A DNA stretch of 64,000 nt from Cliona cf. orientalis (GCA_963930775.1 OZ005699.1:579501-643500); one strand, 5' to 3'; shown: positions 1-15,451, numbered from the stretch's first letter. Program-made: numbers and translations. The notes: generated by a model not told the origin, from the letters alone.

Positions 1-379
1 AGCTAGATTCAAAAGCAGCCATGCAGACCACAATTATTCGGCCACAACCACCATTGGCGTAACCAGCTCAATCAAATAGCTGTTATCCGCTGACCACCGT
101 TGGCTGAATTGATATATTATAGACTATAGACTACAGCACATTGTGGCATATTGACAAGTGGTTTTTATTGTTGATGTTCAGTGGACTAAACGAATGAATT
201 GCTGGATCATATAAATGATAGAGCTTAGACCACAACACTGTTCGCAGCAGTTGGCGGTGGTGACTTCGTTTGCAAACATTTTCAAGCACCTAACGCTTAC
301 TGGTTTCCATAGTAATGGTGATGGAGCTGTCTAATATGAATTTGAATTTTAGGCTGTATGAGAAGAGAGGAAGGAAGGG

Positions 380-423
<44 letters not shown>

Positions 424-455
424 AACAACTCATTTGTGATATCCTTCCATTTCAG
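1..455. other. Intron upstream of the first visible myosin exon
   Basis: No coding exon recognised. A (GA)n tract occupies 382-419, close to the acceptor of exon a. Being on the purine strand, it is opposite in sense to the (CT)n tracts found before most later acceptors. Confidence 0.6.
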
Positions 456-530
456 CTACTGTGTAACTGGCTTCATTGACAAAAACAAGGACCCCATATA
501 TCAGGACTTCAAACGACTACTCTACAACAG
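456..530 (+). CDS. MYO1D: Myosin I exon a (motor domain, loop region)
   Basis: Acceptor TTTCAG at 450-455 and donor GTAATA at 531. It reads [12 protein letters not shown] followed by a stretch ending RLLYN, which matches the class I myosin segment (GFxDKNKDxLFQDFKRL) before the actin-binding loop. Enters with 1 nt of a split codon and leaves in phase 2. The next intron is only 61 bp. Confidence 0.93.
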
Positions 531-3500
531 GTAATAATCAGTCACATGATCTGATCACATGACCTAATCACCTGACCTCTCCCCAATCCAGTGGACACAC
601 CCTCCTGAAGGAACAGTGGCCTGAAGGTGCCCAGGCTTTGACGGAAGTCACTAAACGGCCGAAATCTGCCGGCACGAGGTTTAAGGAGAGTATGATAGCT
701 CTCGTCGCTAACCTCCAGACTAAAGATCCATTCTACGTTCGCTGCATCAAGCCTAACGAGATTAAATCACCAATGAGATTCGACGATGAGAGATGCCTAC
801 ACCAGGTCAGTCTCAAGTATGGGGTATGAGGTATGGGGATTTTGGATTTTTCAACTTCTACCACGGATACTTGAATAATGTTTCAAGCACTGGGCTTTGT
901 AGTGAAATTTAACAGAATCATGGTGATAATGTTTTTCTCACTACTACAGGTCTCTTACTTGGGTTTGATGGAGAATGTTCGTGTGAGGAGGGCGGGGTTT
1001 GCCAACCGACAACCGTACGAGAGGTTTGCACAGAGGTAAGGGCACTCTCCTCGAAATTAAAAAAATATATATATTTTTTAGTAGTGGATGAATATGGCAG
1101 TAGTGAGTACTGGTGATCAGGCACAGGGTTCCTAGTGATAATAATACTGTAGATTTCATTTTTAGCATCCAGCCGGTAATGTTCATTAGAAACATTCCAA
1201 TGTCTTAAAGGTGCAAAGTTGTATGTATGTAGCTTATAAATTACATTTTGAGTTGCCAAAGTTTTTGTATAGATAATATTTTCAGTAAAAAAAACACTAT
1301 TTTGTGTTCTTGGCGTGCATGCCTGTAGGTACAAGGTCACATGCGAGTCCACTTGGCCCGTGTACTCTGGTTCGTCGAAGAAGGCCACCGAGCTGATAGC
1401 ACGGAGACACAAGATCTTCGAAGACATAGCCTTCGGCAACTCCAAGGTGTTCATCCGTACTCCACGAACTTTGACCCTGCTCGAACAGGAGCGGGTGGCT
1501 CGGATACCCCAAGTCGTCCTGATCATGCAAAGGGTAAGCCCCTCCTCGTTAATGCAGTAATTACACAGTGATATTATGCATTATGAAAATTCACCTTCTA
1601 CGTACTACTTCAGCGGCTAGGGGCAACCATCACATATAATATTATATAGCACTAAGTTAGTGCTTACGTATGTAGCCTTCAGACCAGCCAACCCACTGGC
1701 TACATGAGAGTTCAGTAAGCTAAACTTCTCTTCTACTACTAATCCCAAACCTAAGGGGCAACCATCCCATTGCCTGCTCAGGCAAACCTAACCCCAGTAA
1801 AAGGCACTAGAGCCGCTCATAAATTATGTAGGTGTCTAGCATTGAGAACTAGGGATGGTACCAGTACATGTATGTATGTAGATGGTTGCCAATCCAGGGA
1901 CAATTCAGTTGGCTCTAATTCAAATTCTTTCTCATTCAACCTCTCTCCCCCACATGCACGGTTCGATAGTCCATAGTAGGGGTAGTTGAGCTTTGTGTGG
2001 ATCAAGTATCCAAACTGTGTACATGCTTTTGCACCTTTCTCCCAGGGATTGATATACGTGCGTACGTACATGTACGTATGATAGTATCTGAAATAATATT
2101 ATACCCCTATCCACTCTCTTCCCTCCTCCAAATCAGTTATTCTCGAGTGAACGACTATATACACTTTTCAATTCCCTAATACTCCATATCCCATTCTTCC
2201 CTGGAGCATTCATGGTTAGCTAGGGCTAAAAATACCCGACCTTGTTTCGTTATTTTAATTTCTACCATTCCATTCAATCATTGGCTCCACCAGTCTACCT
2301 AATATACCATGGAATAAATTTTTTTTTTAATTTTATTCCCAAGATTAATCAGCGATACCTACATAATAATATTATGTAGTTCAACCTCTTTGAGTTAGAA
2401 TCACTTATGATCCCCTCCCCCTTCTAATCTTCCAATCTGGAGCCGCAGCAAACGCTCTATTGTGTACACATGTACATGCCTCAAGATCTCAGCTCTCATA
2501 ATACATTTATAATAGTAATAATTATGCTATCTCGAAATGCCGACGTATAATAATAGTTATTCTTGGCTAATTTTAGATTCAGTGATACTATCAGCTCTCA
2601 TAATACAAAGAATTATGCTACATGTATCTCTAAATGCCGACGTATAATAATAATTATTATTATTCTTGGCTAATTTTAGATTCAGTGATACGTACATGTA
2701 GGTAGGTACCTGGCTACATTTGATACGTGACTACCGTGTACCTGTATTTGTATGTATACAGTGTTGGTCTACATATATACCCAAGTACATGTATATATGC
2801 TGGGCTTACATACGTATGTAGTACAAGTACATGTACGTATGTGACATCGTCCCACCCGCTAGCTAGGTCACTGTAAGTGTAGGCTTACATGATAGTGCAG
2901 GTGACTTGAGCAGCACAACAAAAAAATTAACACAAGTTAAGATTCAATAATAATTATGAGCACGTTTAAGAGCGTGACTGGTCATGTGATCAGCTTTATT
3001 CCTCCCAAATGAATTATTGTGTTTGCTTACTTGCTGGTACACGTATCGTCACTTAGGGAGGGAGGGAGGGGGAGGGGAAGTCCACCTGCGCTTGTGTACG
3101 CTTACGTTAACCAAACTTGCCGGGCGCGTGCTTCGTACTGTGTACTGTGTGCTCTGTGTGAGCGTACATGTGTACGTGCCGAACTTTGTTCCTCCCGAGA
3201 TATGTAAGCCCCGTGTACAAAAATGTACCTCCATACATACATAATATGTACATCTACTGTACATCCAGCTGCATGTATTATACACATATCGTCAGGGATG
3301 ACAGCCACCTGCCCCCATAGCTCCGTGTACAAAAATGTACCTCCGTACATACGCACACGTACATTGTACATCTACGTCTACATGTTATATATCGTCATTA
3401 ATTTTAGGGACAGCCACCTGCCCCATATCATCCTGCCTCTACATGTATATCATGTATATTATGTACATATGTACATATATGTGTTTATATTTGTTGTACA

Positions 3501-6500
3501 ATACATCACGTACGTGTTCGTGGCGTTCAAAGTCTCTTCCTTAGGAAGCTTTTGGGACTCTTAAGCTTAGAGCTAGCTAGCTAACTAGGTGTGTGTCTCG
3601 AGATCTTCCGGCTGTCCGGCTGTCTGTTTGCCTCGTGATTGATTGGTGATGACCTACGTGCATGTACCTAGATGTACTTAGCTATGATCATAGTCACCTT
3701 TAGCTGCGTTCCTTCCGTCTAATCCCTCCCCCCCCCTCCCCCCCTCCCTCCTCCCTCCCTGTGTACCTTGAACCCCCAACTGTGACACTTAGGACACGCA
3801 TGCATGAGATGATTCTGTCCGGGGGGATTTTTATGAGAGAGCTAGAAGCTCGAGAGAGAGAGAGAGAGAGAGAGAGATCATGTCACATGTTGAGATGCCC
3901 TAGGTATGTCATGCTACAGACATATGGTCTGCAGCAGGTTGCGTCAATAAGTTATAACTGTCGACAAAATACTTAAACTCTTATTCCGAGTCAGTCTACA
4001 GCCAGAGGCCGGCTTTTTGTCGACTGCTACAAATTCTCTGCAAAGTGGCTCGGAACCGAAACTAGAACCGTAGGTACCACAATTTGTCTCCATTCCATTC
4101 TCAAGTGCAGCTACAAAGTGTGGTACATGCGCGCAATTAAGCTCTCTGAATAATTCATTTACATAAATGTAAATGAGCTATTTGCATAGATGGGCTGTCT
4201 TTTTTTACAAAAAATGCGGTCCCTCCTCGTGTACATGCATGTGCTGTCGCGAGCACGCAAATTAGTCTTAAAATTTTTTTTAAATAATTAGCTGTGTTAT
4301 AGGCTATTGTATCGGAAGAGGACTTAAAATTTTAATAAGTAAATTTGTAAGACGAACGACCGAAATTCTTGGAAGCATATTTTCCTAATTGCTCACTCGT
4401 GGCACATGCATATGCACATATAGCTACTACCTACTTGACATGTACATGACTTGGAGCGATATGTTCTTAAACTGTTTCCAATCCAAGCTGTAACCAGCCT
4501 TGGAATGGGGCGGCTAAAGCATAGTCGTTAGTATCCACTTATGCTGACAATGGATGAGTAGATGACAACTGAGTGCTGTCTGCCAGGGCATAAAAATAAC
4601 TTAAAACGACGTCCAATTTGGAGCTACGCACATGTACGTACCTACTGGCAGAGATATAATGATGTTTTTTTTTAATTCTCGAAGATTGTGTCAATTTTTG
4701 GCATTCCAGGATGGATTAGCAGGTCGTAAATCACCCCCTTTCTCTCTTGATTTATGAACGCTGGGTGCTAAGAAATGAGTCTCCAAGAACGCTAGAGCTA
4801 ATGCCATGTTTTACGTACTGTGCATGATCCAGCTAGTACAGTTTCATAATTGTTATTCAGCTGACTGGAACAGACTGCGATCTCCCCTTCCCCCCCCCCC
4901 CCCCACATATATACATATTATACATACAAAATAAGCTTTATTACATCCCAGAATTAAAAATGTAGAAATTTCACAATCACACTGAACAATCACTGTCATT
5001 GTGCATGTACATGTACATGTACATATACATGTAAATGTACATGTATCCAGGCAACAGCTAGCACTATGGGATGGAGAGAACACATTATGATTAAGATAGT
5101 AAACACGACCGGTTTTTCCCAGGAACTTCTATACAGGGTATTCACATACATGTACGTACATGTACTATATGACAGACTACATGTACATTACATACAGGAC
5201 ATACATGTACATTAGTATGGACGTATTATGGCCATAAGATTAATTTTGATGCATGATAATATGGCAGTTGACCACCTGCTGGGACATGCATGGGAGAAGC
5301 AGCCTACATAAATTATTATTATATACATGTGCCTGCATATGTACATGTAGTATTGTAGGTCTTTGTCCTTACCCAGTGTGTGTGTGATCACACAGTGGGT
5401 CTTCCCCCAATAGAAATTACGACTCTATATACAGACACATTATTCACTCATAAGGCTACCCTCTATCCATCGCTATACTGCTGCCATCATAGTTATTATC
5501 ACATTGTGCATAATAGTATGCATCTTGGGTTGCTTCTGGCCCTTACCAGTGCATCGATCTAGCCAGGTGGCAGTTAAACATGTGGCCCCCCTCCTCTCTC
5601 TCTCTCCCTTTCATGTTTGTTTTCCTTACTTGCGCTGAGTGTGCATGGAGATTCAACAGTTGCAGTCTAGTGGTGCCTTGCACAATAATTTCAGGTGTGA
5701 ATTGTAGTATGATGAGTCATAAGATGGGAAAAAGCCACTGAAACTACTAACGTACGGAGACCTGTAAGTTTTCTCCCCATCCTTGAGGTCTCTCTCTCTC
5801 TGTAGTAGGGCTATCCGGATTGGATTACGAAGAGCAGTGCTTCAGCTTTTGATCAATAAAATTTATTTATTTGTATATTTATTTTGTTGACCTCTAATAA
5901 CCTTTACCAACAGACTGAATACAGTGATTTCCATGCTGTCATATACATCCATTGTTCCCATCAGGGTTCACTATTGCACCCAATAATGCTCCAATTCTTC
6001 TTGAAATTGAGGTCAACTGCCTTGGAGCCATTTATGGGCCCGTGTTTATTTTTTCTATGCTTGCTTTATTTGCGTTGCCCCTAGCAACCACGCTATTTTT
6101 ATCCCACCCTCCGACCGTGTGAGCTACTATCAATAGAATTAACGTTTTTTTTGTTGGTGTTCGTGGTCATGGATTTGTTGGCCCCACCCACCAGCCCCGC
6201 CCACCTCCCTGATCGCCTGACTCGCTTGACCGACTCGCTACAGCGTTTTAATTAGATCAATAGTCAGGTTCAAAAACGATTATTAACCTTGAACTTCATT
6301 TTTGGACAAAATTAATATCGTCGCTGTGTATATTATTATCATAATCGGTGTGTTCGTTTTTTCTTCCAGTCCCAATTTTCACGTGTTATCGCAACACTGA
6401 GACTTGAAAGGCCATTTGTATGTATAATTACAGTCTCTGTGTGTGTAGTTTCACAAATCTTGTCATTGTGTATGCAAAATTCGTCAAATTGCTGTCCAAA

Positions 6501-7458
6501 CACGTCGACTCTACATCAAGGCTACGTGATGTTGACCTTACGAACTTTGAAGCTCGCCGGCGCCACCGGTCTGTTTGCATAATCACACAGCCATATCGTG
6601 GTCACATTGTATCAATGTCTTGTGTACTTCGTGTCAGTTGCCATATCAACCAGGAGATAGCTAGGATTAATCAATTTTTAGTTACATATACGTATATACT
6701 AGTCAATAAAAAAAATGAAAATTTCTCTTTTTTCTAAATTGCTTTTTTCAGGAGCATACAAGATACATCAGTTTTCTATTAATTTCATATGCACATAGGT
6801 TTATGTACATGAAATTGATATAAATGTATGTATGTAAGTAGGTAATACCCATAATATTCTTTTGTATCTTAATTAAAATTTCATGAGCATTTTGCTCTAC
6901 ACAATTTCTTTAAAAAATGATTTTTTTGGACATGCGTTCTCACTCTGGAATGAGGAGGAGAATATGTTTAGCTAAATAATTTTAACCTAGCAACATCATA
7001 TACTCCATGTACATGTACATACTTCCTAAATTATTAATTAAATTAATCATCTGTCAGTTAAATATTCCACCCCCCTCCTCCCTTTCCCTCCCTTTCCCTC
7101 CTGTGTGATATTAGTATTATTTTCATAGGTAAGCACTCATGCATATCATTATTTAAACACTATGGAAGTATTAATTAACAATGGTACCAATTGTTCCAGG
7201 AAATGTGGGAGTTTTGGTTGCAAATGCAAATTCATGTAGTTCCAGATTTTGATATTGCAAAAATACCATCAAATTGGTAGAATTTAATTTAGATACATTG
7301 CGTATAATAATGTATGTATATGCAGTAGTATGATTGGAACTGGTGATTAATTGTTGGAATTTGGTTGTCATTAGTATAATTTGAATGAGGTATTTGAACC
7401 ATTTTAGTCAGCAGTATTGTTTTGATGATTTGCTTTCTCTCTCCCTCTCTCTCCCCCT

Positions 7459-7491
<33 letters not shown>

Positions 7492-10400
7492 CAGTACACT
7501 CGAGGTTTCTTGGTCAGAAACCGGCTAAAGAAGACCAAAGCCAAAGGGATTATCATTGCATACTACAGAAGATACAAGCTCAAGACCTTCATACACAAAA
7601 TCGTCTCTCTATTCAGGTGTGTGGGTGGTGTATGTGGGGGGGGGGGGGGGGGGGGGAGGGGGGAGGGGGAGATACATGTATCTTCTCTTTGTATCTTTGT
7701 AGTGCCATTGTTCACCATCCGGTGTCATTTGCGATGGAAATAGAGCAGTTTAGTCTGTCACCACTGAGCGGCGGGTAGTGGATGTTTTTGTGTCGTAAGA
7801 TGATTATAGAAAGTTTCATAGTGCCAGTGCAAAGCTAGACTATCAAATGTCAAACGTGTGAATTGAAGCAATCTGATAATCATTTTGATTAAGAGGAGAG
7901 AGAGAGAGAAAGTGAGAGAGGTCAAGCTTCCATTGGTGGTGGTCTATGCATGTGAAAGATGTGGCTTGTTTTCTTGTACTCTTAGAAGAGGGGGGAGGGA
8001 GGAGGGGCTAGAGGGAACGGAGCAGTACTATGTGGGAGGTTAACTGTACTTGCATACCTATTTGACAATAGAGTGGGAATTTCTCAGTAGATTAATTTCT
8101 CTAACTCTGAGGCCCTGCATCCCACAAATGAGCCTGGCTGCCTTATACAGGAGTACATAAATGTGTTGCCTGTCACAGTCTGCTCCATGTGCTAAGTATC
8201 TGAGTACATAATAATATATTGTCAAGGATGGCTTCTGTAGCTATAGAGGCTGCAACCCAATAGCACAAATGCATGCTGCTGGTACACAGTCATAGTCACT
8301 CCAGATTAAGTTAAATGGCTGGGCTACTAGAACAATTAACCCTGTTGTGACTGAATTATCTAGTGCCTGGTACAGCCTAGTTCCTCTGCACCTGGTATGA
8401 CCTGCGCTATAGGTAGTATATATATATATTATACTAGCTTGGTTTGGGGTGATCCTGATGAAAAAGCTACTTATCTTAGTTGCCATATGCTAGAGGTGAC
8501 AGCTGGTGTGTGTGATCCAATTTGTATGTCTGTACCCATCCCTCTGGAGTTTTCACTGAGGGTGAGGGAGGGTGATGCTAATTGTTGTACTAATTTGCAT
8601 TAATCAGCACCTGGCTGATCTAATTGGCTAAAAAGGTGGAGAAAAATATGATTTTTAAGTGTCACCTCCCTCTGGCCAGCAGACCAGACCAGACCAGAAG
8701 CCCAAGCTCATGCAACTAATGTAATTTTAAAATTTAATTTTATATCCTATGTACTTTCAAATTTATTGATGTGCACCTTCCTTTAAGCTTTCTACAAGAT
8801 GTATACAAGTTGTATACATGTTGTATACATGTACATGTACATGTCATGTATCCTAGTGCCTGTACTGTACTGTGCATGTAACTATAATTATACCATACAT
8901 GTGCATTACATATAAGTGCATGAGCTGCTCAGCTCCAGCTCCAGGACCTAGGGCATGACCAGGGTACATTGTACATACCTGCAGTGCAGCGTAGAGTGGA
9001 TGTGGGAATCATTGGTAGTTATGATTGGTTATCCACATCCACTCTACTGTGTGTACACTATGTTACATGGTGGTCATGGCCTCTTTTTCATTTTCATAAT
9101 TATCCCAATGTGCTATTATTAGAATATTGGCTCACACCTTCCCTATGACATCATTGAGCATTTCTGTCCCAACCTCTTGATTGATTGGGTAATACTAGAC
9201 TGGATGCAAATCTGACCACCATTGCAGTCAGGAGATGATGCCCACCAAAGATCAAAGGGCACGTGCAATAGGTGTCAAATATTGCATATGTGTGGTTCTC
9301 ATCATACTTAGAGTGAGGATCATGTGACTGATGAAAGATAATTTTTTTGGGAATGTAGATTATAGAGATTTGTGGGCGGGTGGGTGGGTGTGGGTGTTAT
9401 AAATAGTACTACATTGTGCACTATGTAATGGTTACTAAAATTAAACAAAAACATGCTGTATACAACACACAGCTATTTACGTATTATAGCCACATATTAT
9501 TATATTATATTATTGCCAGCCATTTTTGCATAGAGAATCTTACGGTTGAAGCTTCAGTATAGTAGTGTTGCATGCATGCTCTCTTTGCCCTTGTCTCAAT
9601 CCTTACCGTGGGAAGGTCACTGAAGCACTGATACTCCAGCGATCAGTGCACGAGGGTTTAACTACCTGACACTCGACGCAACATGTGCTGATCACATGGC
9701 AGAAGTTAACGCACACATACATGTAGTGCAAGACAGTCCATCCGCTGTTACTAAAAAAAGGAGTTGCTTGTGTGACGTACGTACATACAATCAAGCAGTA
9801 TCACAATTTAGTTTTACATTTGAGTGCAGTGGACCATTATTATCTCACTTTCGAGTAGATCCTATAATGGAGTGTTTATCAGTCATCTGATGAGAACATT
9901 TTCCAAATTTATTGCTATTGTACATAATAATAATATACATGAATGAATGTGAAGGCCTCTGTCCATATTAGGTAATATCATGTATCCATGCATGTGTCCC
10001 TTTCACAGACTGTGTTAATGAAAGTCTTGGTGTATAGAAGCAAGTTGTGATTGCATGAAAAGGCAATTCTCCACAAAAGAAACTGTAAACTTTGTGTGTG
10101 AATGCATCTTGGTCTTGCATGATTTCCTGTTTGCTGGTTGGAATTTAGTTATTGTTTGCTGCAGAAAAGTAAGACTTAGTGGTTTATGAAAGATTTATAT
10201 GGAGGTCTGTCCGATCATGTGAGAGAGATAGCACAAACCAAAAACAGCATGTGCTTGCAACTTCATATCCTGTTTATCTGAGAGCGTGAGAGAATGTTCA
10301 TTTCTATTCTATATATCATTAAAAAATTAATAGTAAGATAATTATACAATATCTGTCCAAAAAAGGTATTAAGATAATTGCATGAACGTGCTGCATTCTC

Positions 10401-13400
10401 ATTTCCTGCTATTCTGCCGATATGTGAATACAATGTTATCATCGAAAAGATACGGATATGCTATTGTAGAGATGAGCTTTATTTGTGACATTGTGGTTAT
10501 CTGAATAACAATGGAGCTATGTATGCTGACAATACCTCTTCATCGTCCTTAACTATTAAGTTGTAACTACATACATTATGCTATTAATAAGTCGTAACTA
10601 ATATGTGCTCATGATAGTCTATGTCTAGCTGTTGGTTCCAGTACTATGTGTGTTAGTTGTGTTGTAATTCTGACACTGCACGTCATGGGCATAGAGCATG
10701 GCATGATCAGGTGGAAAATTGCATAATCCTTCACTATTATTATGGCATGTGATCTTCTTTAGACCTGTAAATTTCACTTTGATATTAATTATCAGTGTTT
10801 CAACAAGAAGGTACATGTATGTAAGTATTTCTTGACCCTTCCAGAGCCTCTGAGAGGGGGAGAGAGAGAGAGAGAGAGAGATGATAAAAGATCAAAGTAG
10901 TGAAGAGAGGTGCATAAGGGGTGTACGAGAGGTCAGGGGTCAATAGTACAGCTTGGTGGCCTCTCTAAATTAAAGCTTGCAAACTTTATATAATTGTGGT
11001 GCTTTTTATGAAGCTGAGCTGGAGCTAGACAGCAGGTGTACAGAGATGGGAGAGGGAGGTGTGGAGTGTAGGGTGGTGAGGGGTTCAAGGGTCAATAGTA
11101 CCTTCCAGCTTGCAAGTATTTGTGTACATATAAATATGTTTGTGCTCTTGTGATAGACAGCAGGTGGCACTGACTGGTTGTGCAACTGTTCTTGCCCCTG
11201 ACTTCCAGCAAGACCCAGACATACACTGTCATGAGGGAAAAGGGGGAGAGAGATCTAGAGAGGGGAGGGGGAAATTAGGCTGAAGTAAGGTCATGAAATC
11301 TCTCTCTTCCTCTCCCTCTTCAAAGGGGTTCACACACCATCAAAGTATACTACCTTTGGTCTGTGTATGCTCATTGTGCTGTAGTGTGTCACTGACACTG
11401 TACTACCTCCACAGTATAGTAGTACTATGCACCTTGTGTGATTGCACATCTATACCTGTGATGATGGGAATGACATCACTTATTTCACATGGCCAGTTGT
11501 GGATGGGTGGACACCTGCATCCAATTTAGTGGTGATACTAAACTGACTCTCTCTCTCTCTCTCTCACAGTGATGTTCGAAACATGGCTGACCTTGGTAAG
11601 AGTGTTGTGTGGCCCACTCCACCTCCAGTTCTTGCGGCTTTTGTCAGCTATGCCAAGCAGATCCATGCAAGGTGAGTCATCACCAATACTGCATACATAC
11701 ATACATACATAAAGTCTCATTCCCAACCCCCATTCCCAGGCCCCATTTCTTGCTTTTCAGCTCTATAGGGAGTCTGGGTATACCAGAGTATAAATCATTT
11801 TTCTACTCAAATGCAGTTTGTGATTTGTGTGTGCTGGGTGGCTTGCTGGGTGGCATGCTGGACATCTAATTTGACAAGGGTAGCAGGTGTGCTTATGGAA
11901 TCTGATGTTTGTCTCCTTGGTGGTATAATTTTGGTGGCCCGATTTGTCTAATTAATGTGGGTGTGGTTTCATGTACAAACTAATTAACATGGTACATGTC
12001 TACTGCCTCCACTAATGCAGTTTATGGTGCCTGGTGGGTGACCCAAATTATGATAATTTGGAGCTCCCATTAAGCTAAATACATGTAGCCCAGGTAATAG
12101 TATCCCTTTCCTGGTAAGAGTAGAATTTTGGTGAAAAAAATAACTTTTTGGCTTTAGATAGCTACTTAGCTCAAAGCATCACCTGTGTTATTGTTTCCGT
12201 TTCCTGGTGGGATGAGTAGAATTCCAGTGAAAAAAGACCCAGTTTTTTTTTTGTTGCTTGTTTTTTACATTAAATTTTTGATCCTTCATTGATTCTACAA
12301 TGCACACATGACTACTATTATGTATATGTTGTGATTTCCGTTTCCTGGTAACTTCAATGGAATTCCAGCGAAAAAACATCGATTTTTTTTCTTTTTTGTT
12401 GAACAATAGCCTAAGACTGAGTTTGAGTGGGCAGTGGGAAGCATATTTATTCATTGATAAGTTTATATCGGCGCTCTTTCAATGGATTTTCCGCCTTCTT
12501 CAAAGGGTTATTTCACTGTTTCTCCAGCTCACTGGGGGAGTGAGTTTTCCGAGAAAGTGCTTCAAAATCAGTTGACCGTGCCATTTCCAGCTACTGCTCA
12601 GTCGATCAGCCTTGCATTACAAGATCAACTATCACCGCCAACCTACCATGAAATCTTTGTCCTCTCTAAGAGGGGAATTTAAAGGTCCTTTATGCATGTA
12701 CCTGTACATCCAGTGATTTCTAGGGACTATTTCTGTATTAAACCCTATTCCACCAAGTGTGTAGGTATATGTGCAATCTTGTAGTCTACAAGATCTATCA
12801 GGGTGGTGGATGAAAAAAGGTCTATATACTTAGCTTGATGACAAGCAATAACTGAAGCTTCTTCTACTGAACATTCCTGAGGCCTTGTAGCCTTGTAGCT
12901 ATAGTACAGTGTTGTGCATTTGTGTATTAGAGGTACATGTAGATAAGATCATCTCTGTGTCAAGAGTAGACAGAGGGATTGTAAAGGTGTGACCAGGTGG
13001 GATTGGTGTGGCCTGGTGTCTTGTTCAAGGACTGTTTGACTTGCTCTGAGTGTGTGCAGAAGTATGCACAGCAAGTGTGGAGATGTGACCTTGTGTGTGT
13101 AGCTGAGCAAACCAAGTAGGAATACCAGAGTAGATTAGGCCCTAAATAATTTAAAATGTGAAGGTATTTCCTTGCTGATAGGTTGCTGTTGTACAAATAG
13201 CTGTTACATGGCCACCTGAATTGTCTTCCCAAGTGAAGAAAGATATATTGATTAAACATGAAGTCTAGGAGTGGCTAGAAGCACAAAGAGAGATGAAAGG
13301 GTAAAGCTTGAATGGAGTCTGGGAGTCACCTCTGAAAGAAAGGGGCCCCTGATCTGAAACAAGACCACCACCATTATCTCTGAAACTCCCTTTAATCTGG

Positions 13401-15418
13401 GGCCCTTTGAGCAACCAAAGATGAAAGCATAGAACCACTTCTGTGTGAAATAAGAGAAAGAGAGGAAAGGAGGGAGGAGGGAGAGAGAGACAGAGAGAGA
13501 GAGTGAGAGGAGTGGATTGCTTTTAGTATGCTTGGAGACATTCAAATCATGCACCCTGGAGATTCAAATGGCCCGTAAGATTTCATAATGGTGTCACCAT
13601 GGAGTGGCAATCACTTGAATATCTAAAGAACTGAATACCTCTCCAGCGGTCACAATGGCTGCCAAACATTGCAGCGATGAAGATCAGAGGCTCAATGAAA
13701 TCCTGCAGTAACTGATACTGTGGAGCAAATGGACAACTTCCACTCACCCACCCTTGATCGATTAATGGATCGACGCTAGTCTAGTCTAGCTGCTGGAAAA
13801 ACAAATACCAATCATCTCGGAATGTCATAGTATCACGCAGCAGGCAAATCCAGCGCGTGATAAACCTGTCTACATGCACATCCAATATTATTATACACTC
13901 TTATACAATCGTATGGTGCTGTATGAACATACCGGAAGCTATGCGTGTAGACAACTATAGCTAGCTAAATGCATACATATAATAATAATTATGTATACTC
14001 CAAATACACATGCACATATACATGACATTAATTTTTATATAGCACGGTGTGCCTTGAGATTCCTGTCACTCCCATGTAGACATACAAATTCACATACGTA
14101 CTATACTGCGACAGTGTATATGCTTGTGTATTGGGCACCTATAATTAATATGTGTGCATAATAATATATTATTATTATAATGATTTATTATAGTTTGTAT
14201 AGTCAGACAGAAGGACGGACAGACAGTTAGGCCAGGGGAGGGGAGGTACGTGGTGCATTGGTGATCGATGGTTCACTCGGGTCTCCGATATCGGCGTTGG
14301 TAGGGATTGATTTACCGTGTTCCCATTACGTGATCAAAACAATCGAGATATTAAAACGCCTTTTTTGTGAGATAATAGCCTTTTTTAAAAGTGCATGGTC
14401 GATATTTTACTTAATTGGAAGGTATGAGACCTTCATTAAACGATACTCTATACTCCTCTTTTGGACGCCCAGCTCTACATGTATAATATACAGTACATAG
14501 CTACATACATGTACAGTGTGTGATTACTGTTGCTGAACCTTTTTATTCAACTGTTTGATATGAAATTTTATCGACATACTTGACTTATTGTGCGAACTAT
14601 GTGTAACTAGAGCTGTGTGATTAGATTACATATCACGTTCTTGGATTGAGGGCATGCGCCCTAAAAATATATTCATAAGTGTGCACTTGTCGATGTGTGT
14701 GTGTGTCTGTCTGTCTGTAGCCCAGACTAGTCTAAACCTGTTAAGCCGGACGTACGTACATTGTACGGCACGAAATGTTACGATCACCTCGGGAGGGGGG
14801 AGGGAGGGAGGGAGGGAAGAAAGTTCGTAAGGAGAGGTCTTTACCGATCGATACAAGAAGGTCAGCTGTTTCCGATATCCGATACTCTACCTCATAAAAG
14901 AAAGAAAAATTGATGGAATCTATTGAATGATAATTTCAACGTTTAGCTCCAAATTGGTCGAGTTTATATAGCGTTAATGTAATGCTAGGATATCTAGAAT
15001 GAGTTATTGGTACACACCTTGCATAGCTATGTGTCCTAGTATTACCCTAGTAACTATCGTGTTGCTACACATATGCAATGTATGTATGATCTAAAAGAGA
15101 GAAAAGGGAGGGAGGGAGAGAGGGAGGGAGGGAGGGAGAGAGAGGGGGAGGGGAGGGAAGCTATGCCGAAGCTAGTGTAAGTTGACAAAGTTCTGTAATT
15201 GCCGAAAGGAGACTGGAATGAAGTCATCGCTGGTATTTCCACAGCCGTAAGGAAGCAGCCATGGCACACTACTACTATAGTCGATGCATAATATGTGATG
15301 TACATGCATGTATTTATGTCTGTATAGTGGTGCTTGACATGTCTGTGTTGATTCTATGATTATGGACTATCTTTTCTTCTCTTTCTGTCTCCCCCCTCTC
15401 TCTCTCTGTCTCTCTCTG

Positions 15419-15451
<33 letters not shown>

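Larger units (their letters stand above)
1534..7494. other. Myosin intron, 5961 bp, repeat-rich
   Basis: No coding exon recognised, and the IQ motif on either side joins without a gap. Contents: one copy of a dispersed repeat (1741-1881), two tandem duplications (2489-2691 and 3211-3431), a C-rich stretch around 3728-3760, (GA)n at 3852-3877, a C-run near 4891-4906, many TACATG/GTACAT palindromic runs, a candidate RFX X-box at 6074-6088, and a (CT)n tract leading into the acceptor (about 7435-7492). Confidence 0.8.
7617..11569. other. Myosin intron, 3953 bp
   Basis: No coding exon recognised. Holds a G-run of about 22 at 7635-7656 followed by G-rich sequence near the donor, (GA)n near 7893-7920, an inverted repeat at 8991-9047, (GA)n at 10861-10881, a diverged tandem duplication at about 10930-11180, and (CT)n at 11548-11564 against the acceptor. 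Confidence 0.8.

Noticed and set aside
1950-1975. GGTTCGATAG as a tRNA B box
   Set aside because: No matching A box, stems or acceptor arm at tRNA spacing. No tRNA gene called.
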